Shown: positions 1 to 6,557 of the stretch, in pieces
Position numbering within the stretch: the first letter of the stretch is position 1
Layout of the letters: each line of letters opens with the position of its first letter
Assembly (NCBI GenBank): GCA_027490725.1
Contig: JAIXXN010000057.1
Location: forward strand, 62,001-126,000
Reading direction: 5' to 3'
Length of the DNA: 64,000 bases
From: Oxalobacteraceae bacterium
GTDB lineage: Bacteria; Pseudomonadota; Gammaproteobacteria; Burkholderiales; Burkholderiaceae_D
Program-made: the position numbers and the translations under genes
Notes under the pieces: model-generated
What the model saw: the letters and a program-made list of their open reading frames with translations, nothing else
What the model was told of the DNA's origin: nothing
The model's database searches: none

Positions 1-496
1 TACTTACCTGTTTGCGATGCAACACCATTAATTCGTTAGCAGTCTGGCCGCGTCGGTTCGTGTTAGCCAAATTTGTATGTGACAAAAGAAATCGCGCACC
101 TATAGTATTCCCGGACTTAATTGCTAACATCAAAGCATTTGAACCCGATGCATTCACGGCATCAGCATCACTATGCGGTAATAGTTGCGCCAGACAATCA
201 AGGCGTTGAGCTGGACAAGTCAGCGGATGATGTATCGCAGCACGCATTAGCGCTGTAAATGAATCATGATCGCAGAGTCTAGCATCTATGACCGGCAAAA
301 GTATCTGAACACATTGGCTTTGCGCCATCGCTGCAGCATGCATAAGTGCAGTCCTGCCATCGTAATCACGCAGTGTACAGTCCACTTGCGGAATAAGACT
401 GCGCAACACTTTGTATTTGCCATCCCTTGCAGATGAAAAAAAACGCGCGGTTTTCCAATCGTTAGACTCATAGCGATTAACGTCAAACCTGGCCAT
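1..496 (-). CDS. Ankyrin-repeat protein, 3' end beyond the window
   Basis: An open minus-strand frame runs from an ATG at 496 to the window edge without a stop, so the C-terminus is missing. The translation has ankyrin-type units, for example DYDGRTALMHAAA, DHDSFTALMRAA and GSNALMLAIKSGN, spaced about as expected for ankyrin repeats; these normally mediate protein-protein contacts. No signal peptide is visible. The frame stays open upstream of 496 (reading LSPWEIVQ before the Met) as far as a stop just inside the end of the GGDEF gene, so a TTG start some 8 codons earlier is possible. It lies about 47 bp downstream of the GAF-GGDEF gene on the same strand and may be cotranscribed. Family assignment is from repeat pattern only; partner and function are unknown. 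Confidence 0.75.
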   Translation of the reverse strand, partial: MARFDVNRYESNDWKTARFFSSARDGKYKVLRSLIPQVDCTLRDYDGRTALMHAAAMAQSQCVQILLPVIDARLCDHDSFTALMRAAIHHPLTCPAQRLDCLAQLLPHSDADAVNASGSNALMLAIKSGNTIGARFLLSHTNLANTNRRGQTANELMVLHRKQVS

Positions 497-542
497 TTGT
501 ACAATTTCCCAAGGCGACAAAGCGGCAAATACTAAGCATCGC

Positions 543-1568
543 TCAGCTCACGATCGACGCTCTCTTAGCGCGTTTGTTGCGGTACATATCGGCATCAGAT
601 TTCTCTATAAGCTCTGTTATGTCAGTCCCATCGTCAGGATAGGTTGCTATCCCCACACTCGCAGCTAGAGAGAGTTCATGCTCTTCGAAAACGAACGGGC
701 GCGAAATCACTTGTAGCAGGGATACCACTTTTTGTTGCACAGCCTCAAGATCATCTATAGAACTAAGGATTACCGCAAATTCATCACCGCCCAGCCGAGC
801 GACAAAATCTGTCTGCCGTATGGACAGTTTAATTCTTCGCCCCAGCTCACAAATTGCGGCATCACCACACCTATGGCCCAATTCATCATTGATCTGCTTT
901 AGGCCATCCATGTCTAAATTAAGCACTGAAAATTTTGAATGGTGGCGAAATGCTTGCGTCGCAGAAAATCTTAAGCGCTCAAAAAAATATGACCGATTAG
1001 GCAAGTCGGTCAGAGAATCGTGAGTAGCGCTATGATACAGGCGATCAGAATCATATCTTGTCGAGTAATACATCGCTGCCGCAATGACTCCTGAAACCAA
1101 CTGTAATATTGTCACTTCCTTGGACGTAAAAAAATTTGGTTCGCCTGACGCAATCTTGAGAACCCCAACGGAATGTGTCCCATGAACCAAAGGAACTACG
1201 ACCATCGATCTAACGCCTGCAACCTTGCAAGACACGCGGTCAACACGTTCGTCGGTAAATGCATCTGTACAGACCTTCGCCTCGCTAGATTTTACACAAA
1301 GTCCTGACATGCTACCTTCAATAGGTATTCGAAGTCCTAGTAATCCGACCGCCGTACCCGATGCCGCCCGATAGACCATTTGAGTACCATCAGCGATTTC
1401 GATAATTGCAGCAGAACAATCCGTAATTTCTTGAACGCGGTCGCAAACTAAAGCTAGAACCTCACCCAAGTCCATTCCACATCGTGCAATCTCGGTTTGC
1501 ATATTGATAATGGATAGAAAAATGGACGCATCAAGCGATTGAACGGGAAAGAGCTGATCACCTAACAT
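543..1568 (-). CDS. GAF-GGDEF diguanylate cyclase
   Basis: Predicted cytosolic enzyme of 341 aa making cyclic di-GMP from two GTP. Residues about 20-165 form a GAF-type sensor domain (several Cys, ligand unknown). Residues about 180-335 form a GGDEF domain with an intact GGDEF active-site loop at 260-264. Five residues upstream is RQTD (251-254), the RxxD inhibitory I-site that allows product feedback. There is no membrane segment or EAL domain. It is the first gene left of the prophage and may mark flanking host DNA, but no attachment site was found to prove this. Confidence is high for catalytic class and low for the signal sensed. Confidence 0.93.
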   Translation of the reverse strand: MLGDQLFPVQSLDASIFLSIINMQTEIARCGMDLGEVLALVCDRVQEITDCSAAIIEIADGTQMVYRAASGTAVGLLGLRIPIEGSMSGLCVKSSEAKVCTDAFTDERVDRVSCKVAGVRSMVVVPLVHGTHSVGVLKIASGEPNFFTSKEVTILQLVSGVIAAAMYYSTRYDSDRLYHSATHDSLTDLPNRSYFFERLRFSATQAFRHHSKFSVLNLDMDGLKQINDELGHRCGDAAICELGRRIKLSIRQTDFVARLGGDEFAVILSSIDDLEAVQQKVVSLLQVISRPFVFEEHELSLAASVGIATYPDDGTDITELIEKSDADMYRNKRAKRASIVS

Positions 1569-1687
1569 TTGGTTGTCCTTTGGGAAAACATGAGGATTTT
1601 CCGAATAGTAATATAACTGAATTTCTCATTTCCTATGTTTAAGATAGTGACATAAACCTGCTTTAGAGTCACGTATCCCGCCCGCAC

Positions 1688-1996
1688 TCAATACTCTTGC
1701 AACCGTGCAAAAAAGGGAAATGTGCAGAAGCGGCATGGACGAAAAGGAGGCTTTCGCTCTGAACATTTTCCCCTGCAACATAACAACAAATCCAACACTT
1801 CCCGCTTCCCCATACCCGCGAGTAAAAGTTTTTCCTTGTATGTAGCGACTATACGATAGTGGTGGCGCAGCCGAGCCTGTCCAAAGCGGCCACCGCGTAG
1901 GTTGCGAATGCGCCAATAGTTTTGGCGAATCACCGTAAAAATTTGGCGAAACTCCAGATCACTTAGTTGTTCAAATTGAAAGAGCTCTAATTGCAT
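1688..1996 (-). CDS. Small basic inovirus-type hypothetical protein
   Basis: 102 aa, no recognised domain. The N-terminal 70 residues are charged and aromatic-rich (FRQIFTVIRQNYWRIRNLRGGRFG) and followed by KEKLLLAGMGKREVLDLLLCC, which looks like a small phage DNA-binding or regulatory protein rather than random frame. The Cys/Phe-rich tail (RPCRFCTFPFF) is unusual and could be an artefact of decay. It lies 69 bp downstream of the replication gene on the same strand, the place where filamentous phages keep small replication accessory genes. No clear ribosome binding site precedes the ATG at 1996, so the start is uncertain. Confidence 0.5.
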   Translation of the reverse strand: MQLELFQFEQLSDLEFRQIFTVIRQNYWRIRNLRGGRFGQARLRHHYRIVATYKEKLLLAGMGKREVLDLLLCCRGKCSERKPPFRPCRFCTFPFFARLQEY

Positions 1997-2064
1997 TTAA
2001 TAAATGTATACGCAAAATTGCCTTGAGGCAATCTGTGCCATTAGCCAACATAAATCCAACTACA

Positions 2065-2958
2065 TTAAAAAGGGCACTCAGAAACATCACCGGTTCGCGG
2101 TGCGGTAGAAAGCCAAACCACCCCAAGGCCGTTATTGGACCAGCTCTGCATCCCGGTATAGCCATAAGCGCCAATGATGCTAAATGCCGACTGAACAGCA
2201 CCTAACATCGACTTGCAGTGCAAGCGGACCGTCAGCACATCGGGAAGAACAATCCCCTTTGACCTGAAATAGCGTTTTTGATCGAGTTCTCTAGCATTCA
2301 TCTGCTTTGAGCAATATTTAGCGATGTAACTGGCCAACTTATGCGCTCCATTCTGACCAAAACCAAAACGATGCGGATCTCGCACATTTACTTGCCCCAT
2401 TTGCTGTCCATCGGAACCAAGTCCGATTACGCTTTGCCAGATCGAGCGGAGAAGTGCGTAATGCTGGCGACCACGAACGGCAACGTGAAAATGTAGCGCG
2501 CCCCTTTCCTGCTCCTCAATCACTGCCACATAATGAAAATTGTTGACCTTACGCAACCGGCGACAAAACGCTTTCCAATGCTTTAGAGCAGTTTCCCGAT
2601 CACACATGTTTTCCCTGTATGTCAGCGTAACCATCCGATCAGCGCCAATCTGCTTACAGCACAAGCGAACATTTTTTTTAGCCCTCCGGCCAGCATCATC
2701 ATCATTGGCCTCACGGTTTTCAGACTCCCCCCGCTTTGCATGCGGTTTGCGGGTAATTGCCGGGCCTACAAAATGCCGCTCTTTCGATACTGTCACTTCG
2801 CACTGACCATCCGGAAAAACGCGCCTACGGGCAACGTAAGCGTCATTCCAGCCCTTACCATCTGCAGTCCAATAATCTGGCGTCGATTCGACAGTATCAA
2901 TACACAGCGGAGACAAGGCGATTGACTCAGCCGAAAAAATGGGGTTCAATTCATTCAT
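2065..2958 (-). CDS. Rolling-circle replication initiator (HUH family)
   Basis: 297-aa phage replication protein expected to nick the viral strand origin and stay covalently bound through tyrosine. Motif I is RMVTLTYRE (about 108-116). The metal-binding HUH motif is GALHFHVAV (HFH at 156-158). The catalytic tyrosine motif is YIAKYCSK (Tyr 211 and 215, a two-tyrosine arrangement). The N-terminal 90 residues are basic and polar, probably for DNA contact. It is preceded by a gene-free stretch with strong hairpins (2991-3019, 3120-3139) that could be its origin. All catalytic motifs look intact although the prophage around it is incomplete. Confidence 0.88.
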   Translation of the reverse strand: MNELNPIFSAESIALSPLCIDTVESTPDYWTADGKGWNDAYVARRRVFPDGQCEVTVSKERHFVGPAITRKPHAKRGESENREANDDDAGRRAKKNVRLCCKQIGADRMVTLTYRENMCDRETALKHWKAFCRRLRKVNNFHYVAVIEEQERGALHFHVAVRGRQHYALLRSIWQSVIGLGSDGQQMGQVNVRDPHRFGFGQNGAHKLASYIAKYCSKQMNARELDQKRYFRSKGIVLPDVLTVRLHCKSMLGAVQSAFSIIGAYGYTGMQSWSNNGLGVVWLSTAPRTGDVSECPF

Positions 2959-2990
2959 TGGTTTTCCTGCTCGTTACAGGTTAATCAAGA

Positions 2991-3027
2991 CCCTCGAAGT
3001 GTTTCGATCACTTCGGGGGTTTTTTTT
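2991..3027 (+). terminator. Strong hairpin plus T-tract (terminator or phage origin hairpin)
   Basis: An 11-bp stem (CCCTCGAAGTG / CACTTCGGGGG, one G-T pair, 7-nt loop) is followed on the plus strand by eight T. As a terminator it would act on plus-strand transcripts, yet all neighbouring genes are on the minus strand. It sits in the gene-free stretch upstream of the replication gene, so it may instead be a secondary structure of the phage single strand (origin or packaging signal). Confidence 0.6.
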
Positions 3028-3116
3028 ACCAGCTAAAGGACGGTAGTTCTTTTCAATCCTTAGACGCTAGCAACAGTAATTTGCTGTCCGTGTTCTTAAG
3101 TGTCCCTAATACAAGT

Positions 3117-3368
3117 TTAGGCGGCGCGTTCGCGCCGCCCCCTTGCGCGCTTCGCATTCGCTTCGGTGGCGGCGATCACTACCGCCTTTCCATCAAGCGC
3201 ATACAAAGATAAAAACGGTTTTGCAAGGGAGGCGCTAGCCAACGTGCTACTGAACAGCACCAACACAGCCAACGGACTACCCGCTAAAACTTTGAAAACT
3301 TGTCGCTCCTCGCTCCGACACGAACAAGCCCCAGATACAGCCACTACAACACCCACCACCGGCACCAA
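3117..3368 (-). CDS. Small hydrophobic phage protein, uncertain
   Basis: Open frame of about 83 aa between the small regulator and the replication gene. It has two hydrophobic stretches (VPVVGVVVAV; VLAGSPLAVLVLFSSTLASASLA) and a basic C-terminus (KRARGRRERAA), which would fit a small membrane protein. The frame is open further upstream, into the end of the preceding gene, and the start chosen is a GTG with no clear ribosome binding site. A perfect hairpin (3120-3139) overlaps the stop. No family recognised; it may not be expressed. Confidence 0.3.
   Translation of the reverse strand: MVPVVGVVVAVSGACSCRSEERQVFKVLAGSPLAVLVLFSSTLASASLAKPFLSLYALDGKAVVIAATEANAKRARGRRERAA
3120..3139. other. Perfect 9-bp stem hairpin in phage intergenic region
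   Basis: GGCGGCGCG and CGCGCCGCC are separated by two bases, giving a very stable stem-loop at the end of the small phage frame. Together with the hairpin at 2991-3019 it makes the 2959-3116 gap a candidate origin or packaging region of the former phage. Confidence 0.55.
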
Positions 3369-3417
3369 TTGGCGTTCAAAGATTTTGCCTTTCAGGCCGC
3401 TTGTGCTGCCAACCCGG

Positions 3418-3687
3418 CTACCGCTTGCGAAGTAGCGAACCCCTCAAAATACGATCTACTACCGCGCCTTTTGTCTCGTCTTTGAACTGCACAAATTTAT
3501 CTAACGCCTCAATCACTGCGACAGAAATTTCAACAGTAAGCACCGCCCTACCCTCAACAGCTAAACGCCGCCGCCTGAGTGCTTGACGTTGTGCAGCTGT
3601 CAGCGCTTCACCAGTAGGAGGACGACCCCGGTTCCGATTAACAGCGCCCACCAAGTCAAGTTGCCTACTATCGTTTCCATATTTCAT
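3418..3687 (-). CDS. Small phage regulatory protein, ribbon-helix-helix-like
   Basis: About 89 aa from the ATG at 3687, which follows a purine-rich GGGCGGGGGT. The middle is very basic (NRNRGRPPTGEALTAAQRQALRRRRL), followed by a short VLTVEISVAVIEALDKFVQF segment that fits the strand and helix of a ribbon-helix-helix DNA-binding fold. Such proteins act as phage repressors or copy-number regulators. It lies 36 bp downstream of the membrane-protein gene in the phage transcript. A start 13 codons upstream (3726) is possible. Fold assignment is by inspection only. Confidence 0.55.
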   Translation of the reverse strand: MKYGNDSRQLDLVGAVNRNRGRPPTGEALTAAQRQALRRRRLAVEGRAVLTVEISVAVIEALDKFVQFKDETKGAVVDRILRGSLLRKR

Positions 3688-3722
3688 ACCCCCGCCCTTT
3701 TCCCGTGACAAGTCACATAAAT

Positions 3723-4814
3723 TCAAATCACAAACGGAATAAACCGCCAGCGCACACGACCCATATAGGCCGCATAACCATCACCAGTGCGCAGCAAATG
3801 CCGTTCCTCAGTAATGGCGCGCGCCGCATAAATTGCAGTCCACGCACCCAACGAAAAGCAGCCAAACAGCCCGGCACCGAAGGAAGCCGAAAACATAGGA
3901 ATCAGCACAGGAACAGCAGCAACCCACCAAGCCAAATTTTTGAGGAAGTAAGCCGGATGCCGAACAACGCTATACAGCCCAGTAGAGACAAGCCCGCGAT
4001 TGCAGAGATTGCAGCACTTAAACCCAAGCGAAACACTAGCGGAGGCATACGCAGCAAAAAGCAGAAGCAACAAGATATTCACAGCAAAAAAAATATCGCG
4101 ATCAGCAACCAAGGAAAGCGGAACAAAGTCACGCGTAGTCCAAGGAAAAAAGCGGCCTACACTTTCATTAAACGGTGGATAGCAAGCAAGACAAACGACC
4201 CAACCGAGCAACGAAGAATCGACCGAAATAACACGGTTTCGTAAGGCCGAAGATTCGACCATATAGCCAATCACGAAAGGCAAAAAATCAAAGACCAGAA
4301 TCAAATTCATCAGCAAAGGATGCCAAACAATTGAGTACTCATAGAACGATTCATAGACTGGCGCACCTGAATTCATAGCCACCAAAATTTGATTATTTAA
4401 GACGGCAAAATGACCAAGCAAGCCATTGATACAGAACGGAACAAAGATAAATTTCAACAAAACAGAAAGCGCAGCCTGCTGCACTGGCAGACCAGAAGCC
4501 AACGGATCAAGGAGCCAGCGAAGAAGGATGGAAGCTTTACTTTCAGACTCACCGAACCAGTAATAAGGCAAAAGCACGACAGCATAAAAGAACGAAGTCA
4601 TCACAAGAACATCAGAAAACTTCCAGACCTGCGAAGCCTGAATACCAAATAATTCAGGACGCCAATCAGACGAAAAAAGCCCAATGTGATACTGACCGAA
4701 AACGGTATAAAACATTACCGAAAACCCGATCACAATCAGCGTTGAAAAATAATTGAGCCAGAATTTTTCAACGCGCGAAGCAGCAAACGATGAAGAAAGC
4801 GAATCGGTAATCAC
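3723..4814 (-). CDS. Polytopic membrane protein with ICMT/PEMT-like methyltransferase domain
   Basis: About 363 aa from a GTG at 4814, placed one base after the Zot stop and behind a GGGAGG ribosome binding site; an upstream in-frame ATG at 4856 would overlap Zot. Eight or more hydrophobic segments are visible. The C-terminal 110 residues carry the isoprenylcysteine carboxyl methyltransferase-like signature GLVSTGLYSVVRHPAYFLKN ... EERHLL, which binds S-adenosylmethionine in that superfamily. Tight coupling to Zot places it in the phage late transcript. It is not a core inovirus structural gene, so a role in host-surface change or superinfection exclusion is only a guess. Confidence 0.7.
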   Translation of the reverse strand: MITDSLSSSFAASRVEKFWLNYFSTLIVIGFSVMFYTVFGQYHIGLFSSDWRPELFGIQASQVWKFSDVLVMTSFFYAVVLLPYYWFGESESKASILLRWLLDPLASGLPVQQAALSVLLKFIFVPFCINGLLGHFAVLNNQILVAMNSGAPVYESFYEYSIVWHPLLMNLILVFDFLPFVIGYMVESSALRNRVISVDSSLLGWVVCLACYPPFNESVGRFFPWTTRDFVPLSLVADRDIFFAVNILLLLLFAAYASASVSLGFKCCNLCNRGLVSTGLYSVVRHPAYFLKNLAWWVAAVPVLIPMFSASFGAGLFGCFSLGAWTAIYAARAITEERHLLRTGDGYAAYMGRVRWRFIPFVI

Positions 4815-4815
4815 G

Positions 4816-5904
4816 TTAGCGCCCTCCCAACGAGATAGAAGAAAAACCGCGATCATTCGGAACAGCAGTCATAGAAGCATTTGCAAGCACAAGCGCACTA
4901 CTCATTTTTGTTTCTGGCGAAACTTGCCCAAACGATGAAACAGCAGAAACTTCACGCGAAGCGGAACGAACAGGCTCAGGAGCAGAAGCACGAACAGGCA
5001 AATCAGAGCGCGGCCGATCACGATCACGATCACCACGAGGATCACCGCCCTTATCGTCAAAATCACGAAAGAATCCACCGTCAACAATATGCCGACAGAT
5101 AGCAGCATCGACCTCTAATTTAGTACCCTGCTGCGACCAGCACCAGCAACGGGAATCCGGTAATTGAATACAAGAAGATGGAACCGGCGCAGTAGTCGGT
5201 TTAGTAATCTCGTCATAGCGTGGAGCAGTAAACGGAAGCCCAACAACACGAGGCGTATGCTCATATACATAGCGTTCAGCATCGGCGCGAGGATTCAGCG
5301 AACCGCCAGAACCCGAAGAACCAACAGCCGTAGAAGTAGAAGCGCCACCAGCAGGAACAGCAGCATCGGCGGAAGGAACACCCGGCTTAGTAGAACGCTT
5401 ATGCAAATCGTTATAGATATAAAAGCCCAATGCAGCGACGATTAAAACGATAGCGCCCAACTGGAAAAACTGTTTAGGTATGGCACGTTTAACGGTATGC
5501 GTTTCAGCGGATTTATAGAGTTCATAAACCTTTTTTGGATACTTGTAGGGCGTCTTGCTAGAGTCTTTGCGACCTGCAGGAAGCTCGCAATTAGTACGAA
5601 CCGCAACCCATTCATGTAACGTAGCAGCCTGCGAACCCCAACGCCGAACAACGTGAACATGCTTATCTATCAGCCGACGGACAAACGGATCAAGCAACAT
5701 CGGGTGTTGAGTTATCAAAACAATGTCGATACCGCCGTGCCGGTGGACAGTCAAATCAGCTATGTGCGGAACTTCATCGGCTTTTGAAACTTTGCCAAAC
5801 GTGAACTGCGCTTCATCGATCACAACAATAGATTTTGGCGGGCAGCTTTTCCAATCCTTCGGGTCAATCTGAGGGTCGGCCGGGATTCGTGTAAAAAAAC
5901 TCAA
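4816..5904 (-). pseudogene. Zot/gpI phage assembly ATPase, N-terminally truncated
   Basis: 362 aa from a TTG immediately preceded by an in-frame TAG. The Walker B strand SIVVIDEAQ (about 25-33) is present, with conserved Zot features after it (HRHGGIDIVLITQHP) and one membrane span at about 145-165. The periplasmic C-terminal part is Ser/Gly/Pro-rich with CIQLPDSRCWCWSQQGTK near 245. The 60-90 residues that normally precede Walker B, including the P-loop, are missing. The upstream sequence in this frame shows no Zot-like P-loop region and is closed by stops. The protein should be inactive as an ATPase. Confidence 0.85.
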
Positions 5905-6036
5905 ATCCTGCTATAAGTAATTGATTTTAAATAAATAAGCTTGCCGTATGATGTCGCGCTTTCCCGCTCCGCAGTCACCTTCAATGATCGCAAGCCAGCA
6001 ACGCACCGTGTCGTTTCAATTCATGGTTTGAAGTTG
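5905..6036. other. Junction between prophage remnant and metal island
   Basis: This stretch separates the broken Zot gene from the MerR regulator. One minus-strand frame reads AIIEGDCGAGKRDIIRQAY before the stop ahead of Zot, which contains a P-loop-like GxGAGK string but does not resemble a Zot N-terminus. No inverted repeat or duplication was recognised. The abrupt change from AT-rich phage sequence to GC-rich metal genes happens here. Confidence 0.4.
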
Positions 6037-6468
6037 CTATTCCACACACCCTTCCGCTTGGCACATTCCCGTCGATAGCTCCTGCAAAATGCCGCAGTCG
6101 CGCGCCGCACTACCTGTTCGGCAACGGCCTCGCAGTACACTCAATTGGCCTTGCAAAGCATTGAGTTCAGCAATGCGATGCGCCACTTGCACAATGCGCT
6201 GATCAAGCAACTGATTGACTTCCTGGCAGCTTTCGCCCGGGGCATCACGCAGATTCAGCAATAGCCTCACATCGTTGAGCGGCATATCCAGAGATCGACA
6301 ATGGCGGATAAACTGCAGCCGTTCGACGTGGGCCGTTTCATATAGCCGGTAGTTCCCTGCATTGCGCGCCGGCGCCGGCAAGAGCCCTTCCTGTTCATAG
6401 AAACGGATAGTCTCCACCTGACAGCCTGTCGCCTTCGAAAGTTGTCCTATCTTCAATGTTTGCTGCAT
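6037..6468 (-). CDS. pbrR: MerR-family Cd/Pb-responsive regulator (CadR/PbrR type)
   Basis: 143-aa MerR activator. An N-terminal winged helix-turn-helix (KIGQLSKATGCQVETIRFYEQEGLLP, about 6-31) is followed by the dimerisation helix. Metal-binding cysteines fit the CadR/PbrR pattern: the Cys in GESCQEV near 79, one near 112 (RCRTG) and one near 120 (DCGIL). It is divergent from the ATPase gene at 6558, and the shared 89-bp gap contains the expected operator. It likely senses Cd(II), Pb(II) or Zn(II) and distorts the promoter for transcription. Exact metal preference cannot be read from sequence. Confidence 0.9.
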   Translation of the reverse strand: MQQTLKIGQLSKATGCQVETIRFYEQEGLLPAPARNAGNYRLYETAHVERLQFIRHCRSLDMPLNDVRLLLNLRDAPGESCQEVNQLLDQRIVQVAHRIAELNALQGQLSVLRGRCRTGSAARDCGILQELSTGMCQAEGCVE

Positions 6469-6495
6469 AAGTTGCTCCTGAACTCAATTGAATGC

Positions 6496-6526
6496 TTGAC
6501 TCTATAGTGACTATAGGGTGTTTAAT
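6496..6526 (+). promoter_or_regulatory. MerR-type promoter/operator of the ATPase gene
   Basis: A -35 TTGACT (6496-6501) and -10 TTTAAT (6521-6526) are separated by 19 bp, longer than the usual 17 and diagnostic of MerR-family activation. The spacer contains the dyad CTCTATAG-TGA-CTATAGGG (6500-6518). The ATPase start is 32 bp downstream. Just after the -10 lies GCGAATGATAATACGAATC, which matches 13 of 19 positions of the Fur consensus and could be chance. Confidence 0.9.
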
Positions 6527-6557
6527 GCGAATGATAATACGAATCAAGGACTGACTT

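Larger units (their letters stand above)
1570..5904 (-). mobile_element. Inovirus (filamentous phage) prophage remnant
   Basis: Minus-strand, AT-richer gene group with inovirus character. In transcription order it holds a Zot/gpI fragment, a membrane protein, a small regulator, a small hypothetical, a HUH replication protein and a small basic protein. The Zot gene begins abruptly after a stop codon at about 5912 and lacks its nucleotide-binding N-terminus. No major coat, minor coat or adsorption gene is visible, though these normally sit upstream of gpI. The right boundary near 5904 is therefore a deletion or insertion junction with the metal island. The left boundary, before the GGDEF gene at 1568, is approximate. 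The remnant should not make virions on its own. Confidence 0.8.

Noticed and set aside
12..209. Plus-strand 65-aa frame at the window start
   Set aside because: It is the shadow of the minus-strand ankyrin-repeat gene, whose translation has clear repeats.
286..528. Minus-strand 80-aa frame
   Set aside because: Out of frame with the ankyrin-repeat protein occupying the same strand; no domain.
1569..1687. Possible dif-like XerCD site marking the left prophage end
   Set aside because: The AT-rich stretch near 1600-1620 matches only about half of the XerD arm and no matching partner was found near 5905.
5920..6010. P-loop-like string GDCGAGK upstream of the Zot fragment as its lost N-terminus
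   Set aside because: A stop codon separates it from Zot and surrounding residues do not resemble a Zot N-terminal domain.
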